Assembly (NCBI GenBank): GCA_041743935.1
Contig: JBGTLU010000001.1
Location: forward strand, 1 to 25,423
Direction: 5' to 3'
Length of the DNA: 25,423 nucleotides
Origin: JBGTLU01 sp041743935
Lineage (GTDB): Bacteria; Bacteroidota; Bacteroidia; Sphingobacteriales; Sphingobacteriaceae
The notes below the pieces were generated by a model. The model saw only the letters and a program-made list of their open reading frames with translations, did no database searches and had not been told where the DNA came from. Every line of letters starts with the position of its first letter. Position 1 is the first letter of the stretch. This document shows positions 8,565-15,979 of this stretch, piece by piece. The position numbers were made by a program, and so were the translations under genes.

Positions 8565-10100
8565 TTAATGTTTAAAGTGTCTGACTCCAGTTAAAACCAT
8601 TGCCATTTTATTCTGGTTGCAATAATCTATAGAATCTTGATCTTTAATAGAGCCTCCTGGTTGCAAAACTGCATCAATTCCTGCTTCTTTTGCAATTTGA
8701 ACACAATCCGGAAATGGAAAAAAAGCATCCGATGCCATTACACTACCATTCAAATCAAAACCAAAGGATTTTGCTTTTTCTATAGCTTGTTTTAAAGCAT
8801 CTACCCTGGATGTTTGCCCAACACCACTTGCTACTAATGTTTGGTTTTTTGCTATTACAATGGTATTTGACTTGGTATGTTTTACCACTTTATTGGCAAA
8901 AAATAAATCTTGGAGTTGAGAGGAAGTTGGTTGTAAATGAGTTACAGGTTTCATCTTTTCCGGTCCCTCTATGCTTAGGTCTTTATCTTGCTCAATTACG
9001 CCGTTTAGTAATGTCTTAAACTGATTTTTAGGAAGGTTTATTGCATTACGTTTAAGTAATATTCTGTTTTTCTTTTCAGAGAGAATAGCAATAGCATCAT
9101 TAGTAAAGAAAGGCGCTATCAATACTTCAAAAAATAAAGGGTGAATTGCTATAGCAGTTTCTTTATCAATTTCGTCATTACAAATTAATACTCCGCCAAA
9201 TGCCGAAATGGGATCACAGGCTAAAGCTGCTTGCCAAGCTTCTAAAATAGTGTTTCTGCTGGCAATGCCACATGCATTAGTATGTTTTAGTATGGCAAAA
9301 GTTTTAGATTCTTCAGATGGGAACTCATCAATTAAACTTACTGCAGCATCTATATCTACCAAATTATTGTAGGATAATTCTTTTCCGTTTAATTGCTCGA
9401 ACATAGCGGATAAATCGCCATAAAATGTACCTGTTTGATGCGGATTTTCGCCATATCTAAGATTTTTTGCAATTCCTACACTTTTTTTAAAAACAGGTAA
9501 ACTATTATCCTGATTAAACCAGTTGAAAATAGCGGTATCGTAATGAGAGGAAACATGAAAAGCTTTTGATGCAAACGTTTTTCGTTGCTCAATGCTGGTA
9601 ATTCCGTTTTGAGTGGCTAATATATTTTCTAGAGGTTGATAATCATTTTTTGAAGCTATAATTAGCACATCTTGAAAATTTTTTGCTGCTGCTCTTATTA
9701 GTGATATTCCACCAATGTCTATTTTCTCTATGATATCCTTTTCATCGGCTCCGCCAGCAAGTGTTTCCTCAAAAGGATATAAATCTACTATCACTAAATC
9801 TATTTCGGGGATATTATATTCTTCCAACTGTTTTGCATCATTCTCTAAATTTCTTCTAGATAAAATACCTCCAAAAACTTTTGGATGCAATGTTTTTACC
9901 CTACCACCTAAAATAGATGGATAAGAGGTTAAGTCTTCAACAGCTTGTACAGGAACTCCTAAATCTTTAATGAATTGCTCGGTGCCACCCGTAGAGTAAA
10001 TATTTACACCTAAGCGATGTAGATGTTTAATAATTGGCTCTAAATGATCTTTATAGTAAACAGAAATTAATGCGTTTTTAATTTTTTGAGGTTGATTCAT
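8565..10100 (-). CDS. purH: bifunctional AICAR transformylase / IMP cyclohydrolase
   Basis: PurH performs the last two steps of IMP synthesis: formylation of AICAR with 10-formyl-tetrahydrofolate, then ring closure. It has 511 residues from the ATG at 10100. The N-terminal cyclohydrolase (MGS-like) domain shows VNIYSTGGT and the HPKVFGGIL region. The transformylase domain has LRYGENPHQ, SYNNLVDIDAA, the KHTNACG motif and ASDAFFPFPD near the end. A longer reading from a TTG at 10121 adds seven residues. I reject it because a TAnnTTTG element at 10129-10136 would put the transcript start at about that codon. The gene follows purN with a 67-base gap, so it may be expressed from its own promoter as well as from purN. 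Confidence 0.98.
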   Translation of the reverse strand: MNQPQKIKNALISVYYKDHLEPIIKHLHRLGVNIYSTGGTEQFIKDLGVPVQAVEDLTSYPSILGGRVKTLHPKVFGGILSRRNLENDAKQLEEYNIPEIDLVIVDLYPFEETLAGGADEKDIIEKIDIGGISLIRAAAKNFQDVLIIASKNDYQPLENILATQNGITSIEQRKTFASKAFHVSSHYDTAIFNWFNQDNSLPVFKKSVGIAKNLRYGENPHQTGTFYGDLSAMFEQLNGKELSYNNLVDIDAAVSLIDEFPSEESKTFAILKHTNACGIASRNTILEAWQAALACDPISAFGGVLICNDEIDKETAIAIHPLFFEVLIAPFFTNDAIAILSEKKNRILLKRNAINLPKNQFKTLLNGVIEQDKDLSIEGPEKMKPVTHLQPTSSQLQDLFFANKVVKHTKSNTIVIAKNQTLVASGVGQTSRVDALKQAIEKAKSFGFDLNGSVMASDAFFPFPDCVQIAKEAGIDAVLQPGGSIKDQDSIDYCNQNKMAMVLTGVRHFKH

Positions 10101-10128
10101 CTTGCGGTTTTGGCAGTGCAAAAATGTT

Positions 10129-10136
10129 CAAAATTA
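10129..10136 (-). promoter_or_regulatory. -7 element TAATTTTG upstream of purH
   Basis: On the minus strand this reads TAATTTTG, an exact TAnnTTTG match, 28 bases before the chosen purH ATG. It argues against the upstream TTG start at 10121. No TTG was found at -33. Confidence 0.5.
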
Positions 10137-10167
10137 TTGGCTTTTACCTCTTTTGAAGGAGTTTTGT

Positions 10168-10737
10168 TTATAACTTTTTAAGTAGATTTTCCACTATTCT
10201 AGGATAATGTAAATGTTCTAATTGCTGTCCTTTAAATTTTAAATTTTCTAAGGTATCTGTCGGTTCAATTTTGTAGGAACTTTGGTAAATGATTTCACCC
10301 TCATCAAATTTATCATTAACAAAATGAATAGTAATGCCACTTTCGGTTTCGCCGGCAGTAAGCACAGCTTTATGTACCCTATCGCCAAACATGTTTTTAC
10401 CGCCAAATTTTGGCAATAGAGATGGATGAATGTTGATGATTCTGTTGGGATAAGCCGCTAAGATATTCTCAGGAATAAGCCACAAAAAACCGGCTAAAAC
10501 TATCAAATCAATATTTAGATTTTTTAGTGCCATTAGTACTGCATCTGTCGTGTAGAGCTCAGATCTACCAAAAATATAGGTTGGAATTTCAAAATTATCC
10601 GCCCGTTGCAGGACAAATGCATCCGGATTATTGGATAAAATAATGGACACTTCTACCTCAGAGTTCTTCTTAAAGTGTTCTAATATTTTTTGGGCATTAG
10701 ACCCCGATCCTGAAGCAAAAATGGCAATTCTCTTCAA
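10168..10737 (-). CDS. purN: phosphoribosylglycinamide formyltransferase
   Basis: PurN transfers a formyl group from 10-formyl-tetrahydrofolate to GAR, the third step of purine synthesis. The 189-residue length is usual. It begins with RIAIFASGSGSN, the phosphate-binding glycine-rich loop. The catalytic triad is visible as Asn102 and His104 (INIHPSLLP) and Asp145 in the FDEGEII loop. It lies just upstream of purH in the same direction, so two folate-dependent purine steps are grouped. One local oddity is the KFGGKNMFGDRVH stretch after HPSLLP, where many homologues have a shorter form with GxxxH. The key His is present. Confidence 0.97.
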   Translation of the reverse strand: MKRIAIFASGSGSNAQKILEHFKKNSEVEVSIILSNNPDAFVLQRADNFEIPTYIFGRSELYTTDAVLMALKNLNIDLIVLAGFLWLIPENILAAYPNRIINIHPSLLPKFGGKNMFGDRVHKAVLTAGETESGITIHFVNDKFDEGEIIYQSSYKIEPTDTLENLKFKGQQLEHLHYPRIVENLLKKL

Positions 10738-10809
10738 CTAAATTTTAGTTTTTTGGTTTTTTCAAAAATATACATTTGATATCATTACTCAAACCTTTAA
10801 AATTTAATC

Positions 10810-10817
10810 TAATTTTG
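10810..10817 (+). promoter_or_regulatory. -7 element TAATTTTG upstream of the barrel protein gene
   Basis: Exact TAnnTTTG match 44 bases before the ATG at 10862. No TTG lies at the normal -33 distance (nearest at 10776-10778, spacer 31). Confidence 0.45.
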
Positions 10818-10861
10818 GTATAACGCTTGTTAATTGGTATAAAATAAAAACTTAAAAAATC

Positions 10862-11398
10862 ATGAAAAAAACCATTGCATTTCTTTTAGCATTTTTGCTT
10901 ATTACTTCTTTAGGCATGGCGCAAAACAAACCAAAAAACGCATTTAAAGTTAATCCTCTTAGTGCACTGATTAGAACCGGTTCTGTTTTTTATGAAACAG
11001 CTGTTAGCGACAAATCATCTATCCAATTAGGCGTTGCTTATACTGGTCTTAAATTAGATGATGTAAAATTTGACGGCTTTGCTTTTACTCCTGAGTATCG
11101 TAGCTATTTTAAAGGCGAAGCATTAAACGGATTATATGTTGCACCTTTTGCTCGCTATCAGAATTACAGAGTACAAGATGAAGAAAATAACAAAGGAACG
11201 TATGAATCCATTGGAGGAGGTTTAATGTTAGGAAAACAGTGGATGTATGATAGTGGCTTTGCGCTTGATTTATTCTTCGGACCTGCATTTAATTCAGGTA
11301 AAGTTAAAGATCAACAAGGCAGTGAATCACCAACTGTTTCGGGTACGGTAGATGGGTTTGGATTAAGAGTAGGTGTTACCATCGGCTTTGGTTTTTAA
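10862..11398 (+). CDS. outer-membrane beta-barrel protein, DUF3575-like
   Basis: The 178-residue protein has a clear Sec signal peptide: MKK, a hydrophobic core to about residue 18, and a likely cut after GMAQ at about residue 21. The mature part starts with a segment of the type NAFKVNPLSALIRTGSVFYE, which resembles the start of DUF3575 barrels. Alternating amphipathic strands follow (YVAPFARYQNYRV, SIGGGLMLGKQW), and it ends in VGVTIGFGF with a terminal Phe, typical of outer-membrane barrels. Eight short strands are plausible. The function is unknown; small barrels of this kind are often structural or stress-related. It is monocistronic, with its own -7 element upstream and a strong terminator directly after the stop. 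Confidence 0.85.
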   Translation: MKKTIAFLLAFLLITSLGMAQNKPKNAFKVNPLSALIRTGSVFYETAVSDKSSIQLGVAYTGLKLDDVKFDGFAFTPEYRSYFKGEALNGLYVAPFARYQNYRVQDEENNKGTYESIGGGLMLGKQWMYDSGFALDLFFGPAFNSGKVKDQQGSESPTVSGTVDGFGLRVGVTIGFGF

Positions 11399-11424
11399 TA
11401 ATACTTAAGCCAGAAAAACATTAT

Positions 11425-11458
11425 AAGCTTCTCGAATTAATTTTCGAGAAGCTTTTTT
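11425..11458. terminator. bidirectional Rho-independent terminator
   Basis: A perfect 12-base stem (AAGCTTCTCGAA / TTCGAGAAGCTT) with a 6-base loop is followed by a T run on the plus strand. It lies between the barrel protein gene and the convergent phzF-like gene, whose stop codon overlaps its right end at 11457-11459. Confidence 0.9.
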
Positions 11459-12269
11459 ATTGGATGTGTAAGTTACCCTCCAACACAATTATAGCATTGC
11501 CGGTTACCCAAAGGTTTTCTTTGGTTAGCTCTAGAAATAAATGACCTCCCCTAGCCGATGCTTGGTAAGCATTCATGCTAGTTTTGTTCAGTTTATTTGC
11601 CCAATATGATGCAATTACTGAATGTGCCGAGCCCGTTACAGGATCTTCATTAATGCCAACCCAAGGACAAAAAACTCTGGATTTAAAATCGATGTTTTGG
11701 TCTTTTGATGAACAAGTAACAATGATAGCCACCAAATCGGATAAACTTTTTTGTAACTGAGAAAAATCAGGTTTTAGATTTATAAGTTGATTTTCGTCCT
11801 CTATTACAATAGCCAACATTTTAGGATTAGGTGCATAAAAAGTTTCTGAAAAATGCACCATTCCTAATGCTTGTGTAACCGATGGTGGAAATAAAAAAGT
11901 GTCGGTTTCATAAATTGGGAAACCCATTTTTATTCCTTTACTCACTTTCAATGCATCGATTTTTAAACCACTATAAGTGGTGAGTTTAATTTTTTCACTT
12001 GGATGTTTTTCAAATAATAATTTTGCAGATGCCAAGGTAGCATGGCCACAAAATCCAATTTCGGCTTGAGGAGTAAAATAGCGGATGTTGTAATGTTCTG
12101 CATCCGAATTATCTGGTACTAAGAAAGCCGTTTCGGAATGATTCATCTCTGCGGCAATCTTTTGCATTAATTCTACTTCTAATGCTTCATTCGTAATACA
12201 AACACCTGCTGGATTTCCGGCAAAAGCTTTATCCGTAAAAGCATCAATGGTATAAATGGGTAGTTTCAT
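11457..12269 (-). CDS. PhzF-family isomerase/epimerase-like protein
   Basis: This 270-residue protein has the PhzF/DAP-epimerase-like fold signature. It shows IYTIDAFTDKAFAGNPAGV at the start, HSETAF with the probable catalytic Glu46, RYFTPQAEIGFCGHATLASA, and a second half with NEDPVTGSAHS. Family members isomerise small metabolites; PhzF itself acts in phenazine synthesis. No other phenazine gene is in the window, so the substrate is unknown and I do not assign a symbol. The gene follows hpd in the same direction, but a minus-strand terminator lies between them. It is therefore probably a separate unit rather than part of the homogentisate operon. The stop codon lies within the terminator shared with the convergent barrel gene. 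Confidence 0.92.
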   Translation of the reverse strand: MKLPIYTIDAFTDKAFAGNPAGVCITNEALEVELMQKIAAEMNHSETAFLVPDNSDAEHYNIRYFTPQAEIGFCGHATLASAKLLFEKHPSEKIKLTTYSGLKIDALKVSKGIKMGFPIYETDTFLFPPSVTQALGMVHFSETFYAPNPKMLAIVIEDENQLINLKPDFSQLQKSLSDLVAIIVTCSSKDQNIDFKSRVFCPWVGINEDPVTGSAHSVIASYWANKLNKTSMNAYQASARGGHLFLELTKENLWVTGNAIIVLEGNLHIQ

Positions 12270-12300
12270 TGTTTATCTAAATTTTTTTATTCACAATTAA

Positions 12301-12332
12301 AAAGGCACAAGTTTTTGTTTACCTGTGCCCTT
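12301..12332 (-). terminator. Rho-independent terminator after hpd
   Basis: Read on the minus strand, AAGGGCACAGGT pairs with CTTGTGCCTTT across a nine-base AT-rich loop. The 11-pair stem includes two G-U pairs, which fit only this strand, and T residues follow. It lies 22 bases after the hpd stop. Confidence 0.75.
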
Positions 12333-12353
12333 CAATAATCAAACTACTAATAA

Positions 12354-13505
12354 TTACAAATTACCTCTAAGTTCTTGTTCTCTTTCTATGGCTTCAAATA
12401 AAGCTTTAAAGTTTCCTTTGCCAAAAGAAGTAGCTCCTTTGCGTTGGATGATTTCGTAAAAAACCGTTGGGCGGTCTTGTACTGGCTTAGTGAAAATTTG
12501 TAAAAGATAGCCTTCAGGATCTCTATCTGCCAAAATATTTAAACGTTTAAGCTCCAAAACATCTTCGTCGATTTTTCCTACACGATCATATAAATCATCG
12601 TAGTAGGTATCCGGCACAACTAAGAAATCTACGCCACGTCTCCTTAGTTCGCCTACCGTTTCGATGATATTATACGTAGCAATAGCAATGTGCTGTACTC
12701 CTGCTCCTCTATAAAAATCAATGTATTCTTCAATTTGCGACTTCTTTTTGCCTTCAGCAGGTTCGTTAATCGGGAATTTAACATACCCTGTACCATTAGA
12801 AACCACTTTTGACATAAGTGAAGTATATTCCGTAGAAATATCTTTATCATCAAACGTAATGAGTAGTTTAAAACCCATCACATCTTCATAAAATTTCACC
12901 CACTTATTCATATCACCCAACTCCACATTGCCCACACAATGATCAATGTATTTTAGCCCTACCGGCTTAGATAATGCAGGCTTATCTACCTTCACAAAAC
13001 CGGGCATAAAGGCACCACGGTAATTTTTTCGTTCTACAAACGTATGTATGGTATTTCCATACGTTTGAATAGAGGAAGTAACTACTTCGCCATCATTATC
13101 TTGTATTTTTTTGGGCGAATAAACTGCCTCAGCACCACGTTTCGTAGTTTCTTCAAATGCTTTGGTTGCATCATCTACCAATAAAGCCAATACTTTTACT
13201 CCATCACCGTGCAAGTTTACATGCTGAGATATTTCATCAGAAGGGTCGAAAGAAGAAGTGAGTACAATCCGTACTTTTTCTTGTTGTAAAACATAGGATG
13301 CCTTACCTCTAACCCCAGTTTCCGGACCGGCATAAGCCACCAATTGATAGCCAAAAGCGGTTTGGTAATAATAAGCCGATTGCTTGGCGTTGCCTACATA
13401 AAACTCTACATAATCAGTACCCAAAAGCGGCAGAAAATCTTCAGCAGCTTGGTGGTCTTTATGTAAGTTGGCTAGTAAATTATCTTTATCTGCTACAATT
13501 TGCAT
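12354..13505 (-). CDS. hpd: 4-hydroxyphenylpyruvate dioxygenase
   Basis: HPPD converts 4-hydroxyphenylpyruvate (from tyrosine by transamination) to homogentisate with non-heme Fe(II) and O2, in the cytosol. The 383-residue protein has two vicinal-oxygen-chelate domains. The three iron ligands are visible as His189 (YIDHCVGNV), His272 (VQHIAIAT) and Glu351 (VFYEIIQRKG). The C-terminal helix after GATSFGKGNFKALF that closes the active site is also present. The gene lies 17 bases after hmgA on the same strand, so the two are probably one transcript from the hmgA promoter, ending at the terminator after hpd. No anomalies were seen. Confidence 0.98.
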   Translation of the reverse strand: MQIVADKDNLLANLHKDHQAAEDFLPLLGTDYVEFYVGNAKQSAYYYQTAFGYQLVAYAGPETGVRGKASYVLQQEKVRIVLTSSFDPSDEISQHVNLHGDGVKVLALLVDDATKAFEETTKRGAEAVYSPKKIQDNDGEVVTSSIQTYGNTIHTFVERKNYRGAFMPGFVKVDKPALSKPVGLKYIDHCVGNVELGDMNKWVKFYEDVMGFKLLITFDDKDISTEYTSLMSKVVSNGTGYVKFPINEPAEGKKKSQIEEYIDFYRGAGVQHIAIATYNIIETVGELRRRGVDFLVVPDTYYDDLYDRVGKIDEDVLELKRLNILADRDPEGYLLQIFTKPVQDRPTVFYEIIQRKGATSFGKGNFKALFEAIEREQELRGNL

Positions 13506-13522
13506 GGTATTAGTTGTTTAGA

Positions 13523-14707
13523 TTAATGAATTATTTCTCCGTTTAATTCGCCCGAAATCCAGGATTTATAATAATCAGGGTCTTCTATGGCTACGGCATC
13601 TTCGGTAAGCATAAGCGGACGAAAAGGATCTATCATCACCGCCAATTCTTCTGTTTTTTCTTTCCCAATGCTTTTTTCTACGGTGCCGGGATGCGGCCCA
13701 TGGGGAATCCCCCCCGGGTGCAAGGTAATTTGCCCTTTTTCGACACTTTTACGGCTCATAAAATCGCCATCTACATAATACAAAACCTCATCCGAATCGA
13801 TGTTGCTATGATTATATGGGGCCGGTATAGCTTGTGGGTGGTAATCGTATTTTCTTGGCACAAAAGAGCAAACAACAAAGTTGTGTGCATCAAAAGTTTG
13901 GTGCACTGGAGGTGGTTGGTGTACACGTCCGGTAATTGGCTCAAAATTATGGATAGAGAACGCCCAAGGGTAATGGTAACCATCCCAACCAACAAAATCG
14001 AAAGGGTGTGTTCCATATACGTATGGATAAATTAAACCTTGTTTTTTGATTAGGATTTTGAAATCTCCTTTTTCATCGTGTGTGGTTAAATTTTCGGGGC
14101 GTTTGATGTCGCGCTCGCAATAAGGCGAATGCTCTAATAATTGCCCAACATTATTTCTGTATCGTTTAGGAGTAGTAATCGGACTAAATGATTCTACAAT
14201 AAATAACCTGTTATTTTCGTCGTTGAAATGTAATTGATAAATCGTTCCGCGAGGGATGATGAGGTAATCTCCGTACTCGAAATTAATCTCTCCATAGCCT
14301 GTTTTTAATGTGCCTGAACCAACGTGGATGAAAATCATTTCATCGGCCTGAGAATTCTTATAAAAATAATCCGTCATGGATTTTTTAGGAGCAGCTAAAG
14401 AGATGTGTAAATCGCTATTAACTAAAACCGGTTTGCGACTTTGTAGGTAATCATCCGTAGGAGTAATTTTAAAGCCTTTTAGACTCGTATGTTTTAGATG
14501 TTTTTCTCTGGCGATTTTAGGTTCTACCGAATAAGGTTCAGCAATCTGCTTTACCATAGTTGGCGGATAGCAATGATATACCAAAGAATAAACATTGGAA
14601 AACCCTTCAGTAGATACTAATTCTTCGGCATATAATTCCCCATCGGGCTTACGAAATACAGTATGACGCTTAGCGGGAATTTTTCCTAAAGTATGATAGA
14701 TAGGCAT
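13523..14707 (-). CDS. hmgA: homogentisate 1,2-dioxygenase
   Basis: The enzyme opens the ring of homogentisate to maleylacetoacetate with Fe(II) and O2. With the ATG at 14707 it has 394 residues. This start is preferred over a GTG at 14731, because the GTG coincides with a TAnnTTTG element at 14731-14738. Iron ligands inferred from the human enzyme are His300 and Glu307 in the PYNHSNIDSDEVLYYVDGDF stretch, and His336 in GGIPHGPHPG, counted from the chosen start. Bacterial and human enzymes are longer (about 430-445), whereas Bacteroidota forms near 390 are usual by recollection. The gene is first in an hmgA-hpd unit and diverges from the fumarylacetoacetase gene 114 bases away. Confidence 0.95.
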   Translation of the reverse strand: MPIYHTLGKIPAKRHTVFRKPDGELYAEELVSTEGFSNVYSLVYHCYPPTMVKQIAEPYSVEPKIAREKHLKHTSLKGFKITPTDDYLQSRKPVLVNSDLHISLAAPKKSMTDYFYKNSQADEMIFIHVGSGTLKTGYGEINFEYGDYLIIPRGTIYQLHFNDENNRLFIVESFSPITTPKRYRNNVGQLLEHSPYCERDIKRPENLTTHDEKGDFKILIKKQGLIYPYVYGTHPFDFVGWDGYHYPWAFSIHNFEPITGRVHQPPPVHQTFDAHNFVVCSFVPRKYDYHPQAIPAPYNHSNIDSDEVLYYVDGDFMSRKSVEKGQITLHPGGIPHGPHPGTVEKSIGKEKTEELAVMIDPFRPLMLTEDAVAIEDPDYYKSWISGELNGEIIH

Positions 14708-14730
14708 AATAAATCGGATGAATTGTCTCA

Positions 14731-14738
14731 CAAAATTA
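14731..14738 (-). promoter_or_regulatory. -7 element TAATTTTG of the hmgA-hpd unit
   Basis: An exact TAnnTTTG match on the minus strand, 23 bases before the chosen hmgA ATG. No TTG at -33 was seen. Together with the element at 14794 it makes a divergent promoter region. Confidence 0.5.
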
Positions 14739-14768
14739 GAAAAATAAATTACTAAAAGGTATCGGTAC

Positions 14769-14801
14769 TTGCCTACTTAAACTTCAAAATTTATAGATTT
14801 G
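14769..14801 (+). promoter_or_regulatory. promoter of the fumarylacetoacetase gene (TTG, N22, TAGATTTG)
   Basis: TTG at 14769-14771 and TAGATTTG at 14794-14801 are separated by 22 bases, within the range known for Bacteroidota sigma-A promoters. The leader to the ATG at 14822 is about 14 bases. This is the best two-part promoter in the window. Confidence 0.65.
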
Positions 14802-14821
14802 GCACAATACAACAACAAACG

Positions 14822-15820
14822 ATGAAATTAGTAAGCTATAAAACCGAAACCAACGAACATTTAGGTCTTTACGTGAACGGCCACATTTATAATTTAAATT
14901 CTTGTGATAAACTGATTCCGGATAACATGAATTTGTTTTTGCAGGGTGGCGAAGAGCTAATGGAGAGAGCACATGCTGTAAATAAAGCCATTTTATCCGG
15001 TGAGCTACAAGCAAAGCAAGAAATATTTTTTGAGTTGATGGCACCGGTTCCCCACCCTACCTCGTGCAGAGATGGCTATGCTTTTAGGCAGCATGTTTTT
15101 ACTGCTCGCAGAAATCGTGGAGTGCCCATGATTCCGGAGTTTGATCAATACCCAATTTTTTATTTTACTAACCACAATGCGGTGCAAGGCCCTGGTGACA
15201 TCGTTTGCATGCCGGATCATTTCCAAAAATTAGATTTTGAACTAGAAGCAGCCATCGTAATTGGCAAAAAAGGAAGAAATATTACCGCTGCAGAAGCAGA
15301 TGATTATATTGCTGGGTATATGATTATGAACGACATGAGTGCCCGTACTTTACAAATGGAAGAGATGATGCTAAACTTAGGGCCAGCTAAAGGCAAAGAT
15401 TTTTCTACCGTTATTGGTCCTTGGTTAGTTACACCCGATGAGTTGGAACCATATAAAAAACCTACCAAAGAAGGACACGTTGGCAATCAATATAACCTGA
15501 ACATGAAATGTTGGGTGAACGGAGTGTTGGTTTCTGAAGGAAACATGGGAGACATGGATTGGACTTTTGCTGAAATTGTTGAGCGTTGTGCTTACGGTGT
15601 GGATATTTTGCCTGGTGATGTTATTGGCTCAGGAACCGTAGGTACCGGGTGCTTTTTGGAACTCAACGGTACGGGTTTACTAAACGATAAAAACTACCAG
15701 CCACAATGGCTACAACCCGGCGATGTGGTTGAAATGGAAATAACAGGTTTAGGCCGCTTAAGCAATACCATTATAGCCGAAAAAACCGATTGGAGTATTT
15801 TGAAATTGAAAAAGATGTAA
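14822..15820 (+). CDS. fahA: fumarylacetoacetate hydrolase
   Basis: The enzyme cleaves fumarylacetoacetate to fumarate and acetoacetate, the end of tyrosine catabolism. The 332-residue protein has an N-terminal domain of about 75 residues and a FAH catalytic domain. Metal and active-site residues follow the mouse enzyme pattern: Asp84 and His91 (RDGYAFRQHV, same spacing as mouse Asp126/His133), Glu140 and Glu142 (DFELEAAIVIG), and Asp171 (MNDMSAR). Mammalian FAH is about 420 residues; this shorter bacterial form is common. It diverges from hmgA-hpd over a shared promoter region. FAH-superfamily members also hydrolyse other beta-diketones, but the context makes fumarylacetoacetate much the most likely substrate. 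Confidence 0.93.
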   Translation: MKLVSYKTETNEHLGLYVNGHIYNLNSCDKLIPDNMNLFLQGGEELMERAHAVNKAILSGELQAKQEIFFELMAPVPHPTSCRDGYAFRQHVFTARRNRGVPMIPEFDQYPIFYFTNHNAVQGPGDIVCMPDHFQKLDFELEAAIVIGKKGRNITAAEADDYIAGYMIMNDMSARTLQMEEMMLNLGPAKGKDFSTVIGPWLVTPDELEPYKKPTKEGHVGNQYNLNMKCWVNGVLVSEGNMGDMDWTFAEIVERCAYGVDILPGDVIGSGTVGTGCFLELNGTGLLNDKNYQPQWLQPGDVVEMEITGLGRLSNTIIAEKTDWSILKLKKM

Positions 15821-15826
15821 TATTAT

Positions 15827-15852
15827 CATGGTTCGTGGAGACACGAACCATG
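15827..15852. repeat. perfect hairpin, REP-like
   Basis: CATGGTTCGTG (15827-15837), loop GAGA, CACGAACCATG (15842-15852): an 11-base perfect stem with a tetraloop, starting seven bases after the fahA stop. No T run follows on either strand, so it is a poor intrinsic terminator. It may be a dispersed palindromic repeat or an mRNA 3'-end stabiliser. Confidence 0.7.
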
Positions 15853-15967
15853 GATTAGAATAAAATCTAGGTTCGGTTAAGGATAACAGAACAAGCGACA
15901 CGCCTGCGCTAGCGAAGGTTTTAATTGAAACATCAAACTCGTCTATTCTTTGAGTTCGTCATTATCT

Positions 15968-15975
15968 TATCTTTG
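15968..15975 (+). promoter_or_regulatory. -7 element TATCTTTG directly before the flavin-reductase-like gene
   Basis: Exact TAnnTTTG match whose last base is only four bases before the ATG at 15980. Transcription would begin at or next to the start codon. A TTG at 15950-15952 gives a spacer of 15 bases, shorter than usual. Confidence 0.45.
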
Positions 15976-15979
15976 AAGC

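Noticed and set aside
10101..10121. Seven-residue N-terminal extension of PurH from a TTG codon
   Set aside because: The codon would coincide with the predicted transcript start, and the ATG at 10100 gives the usual length.
11457..12269. Phenazine biosynthesis based on the PhzF-like gene
   Set aside because: No other phz gene is nearby and the family has many non-phenazine members.
14708..14731. Eight-residue N-terminal extension of homogentisate dioxygenase from a GTG
   Set aside because: The GTG overlaps the -7 element, so it would not be transcribed.
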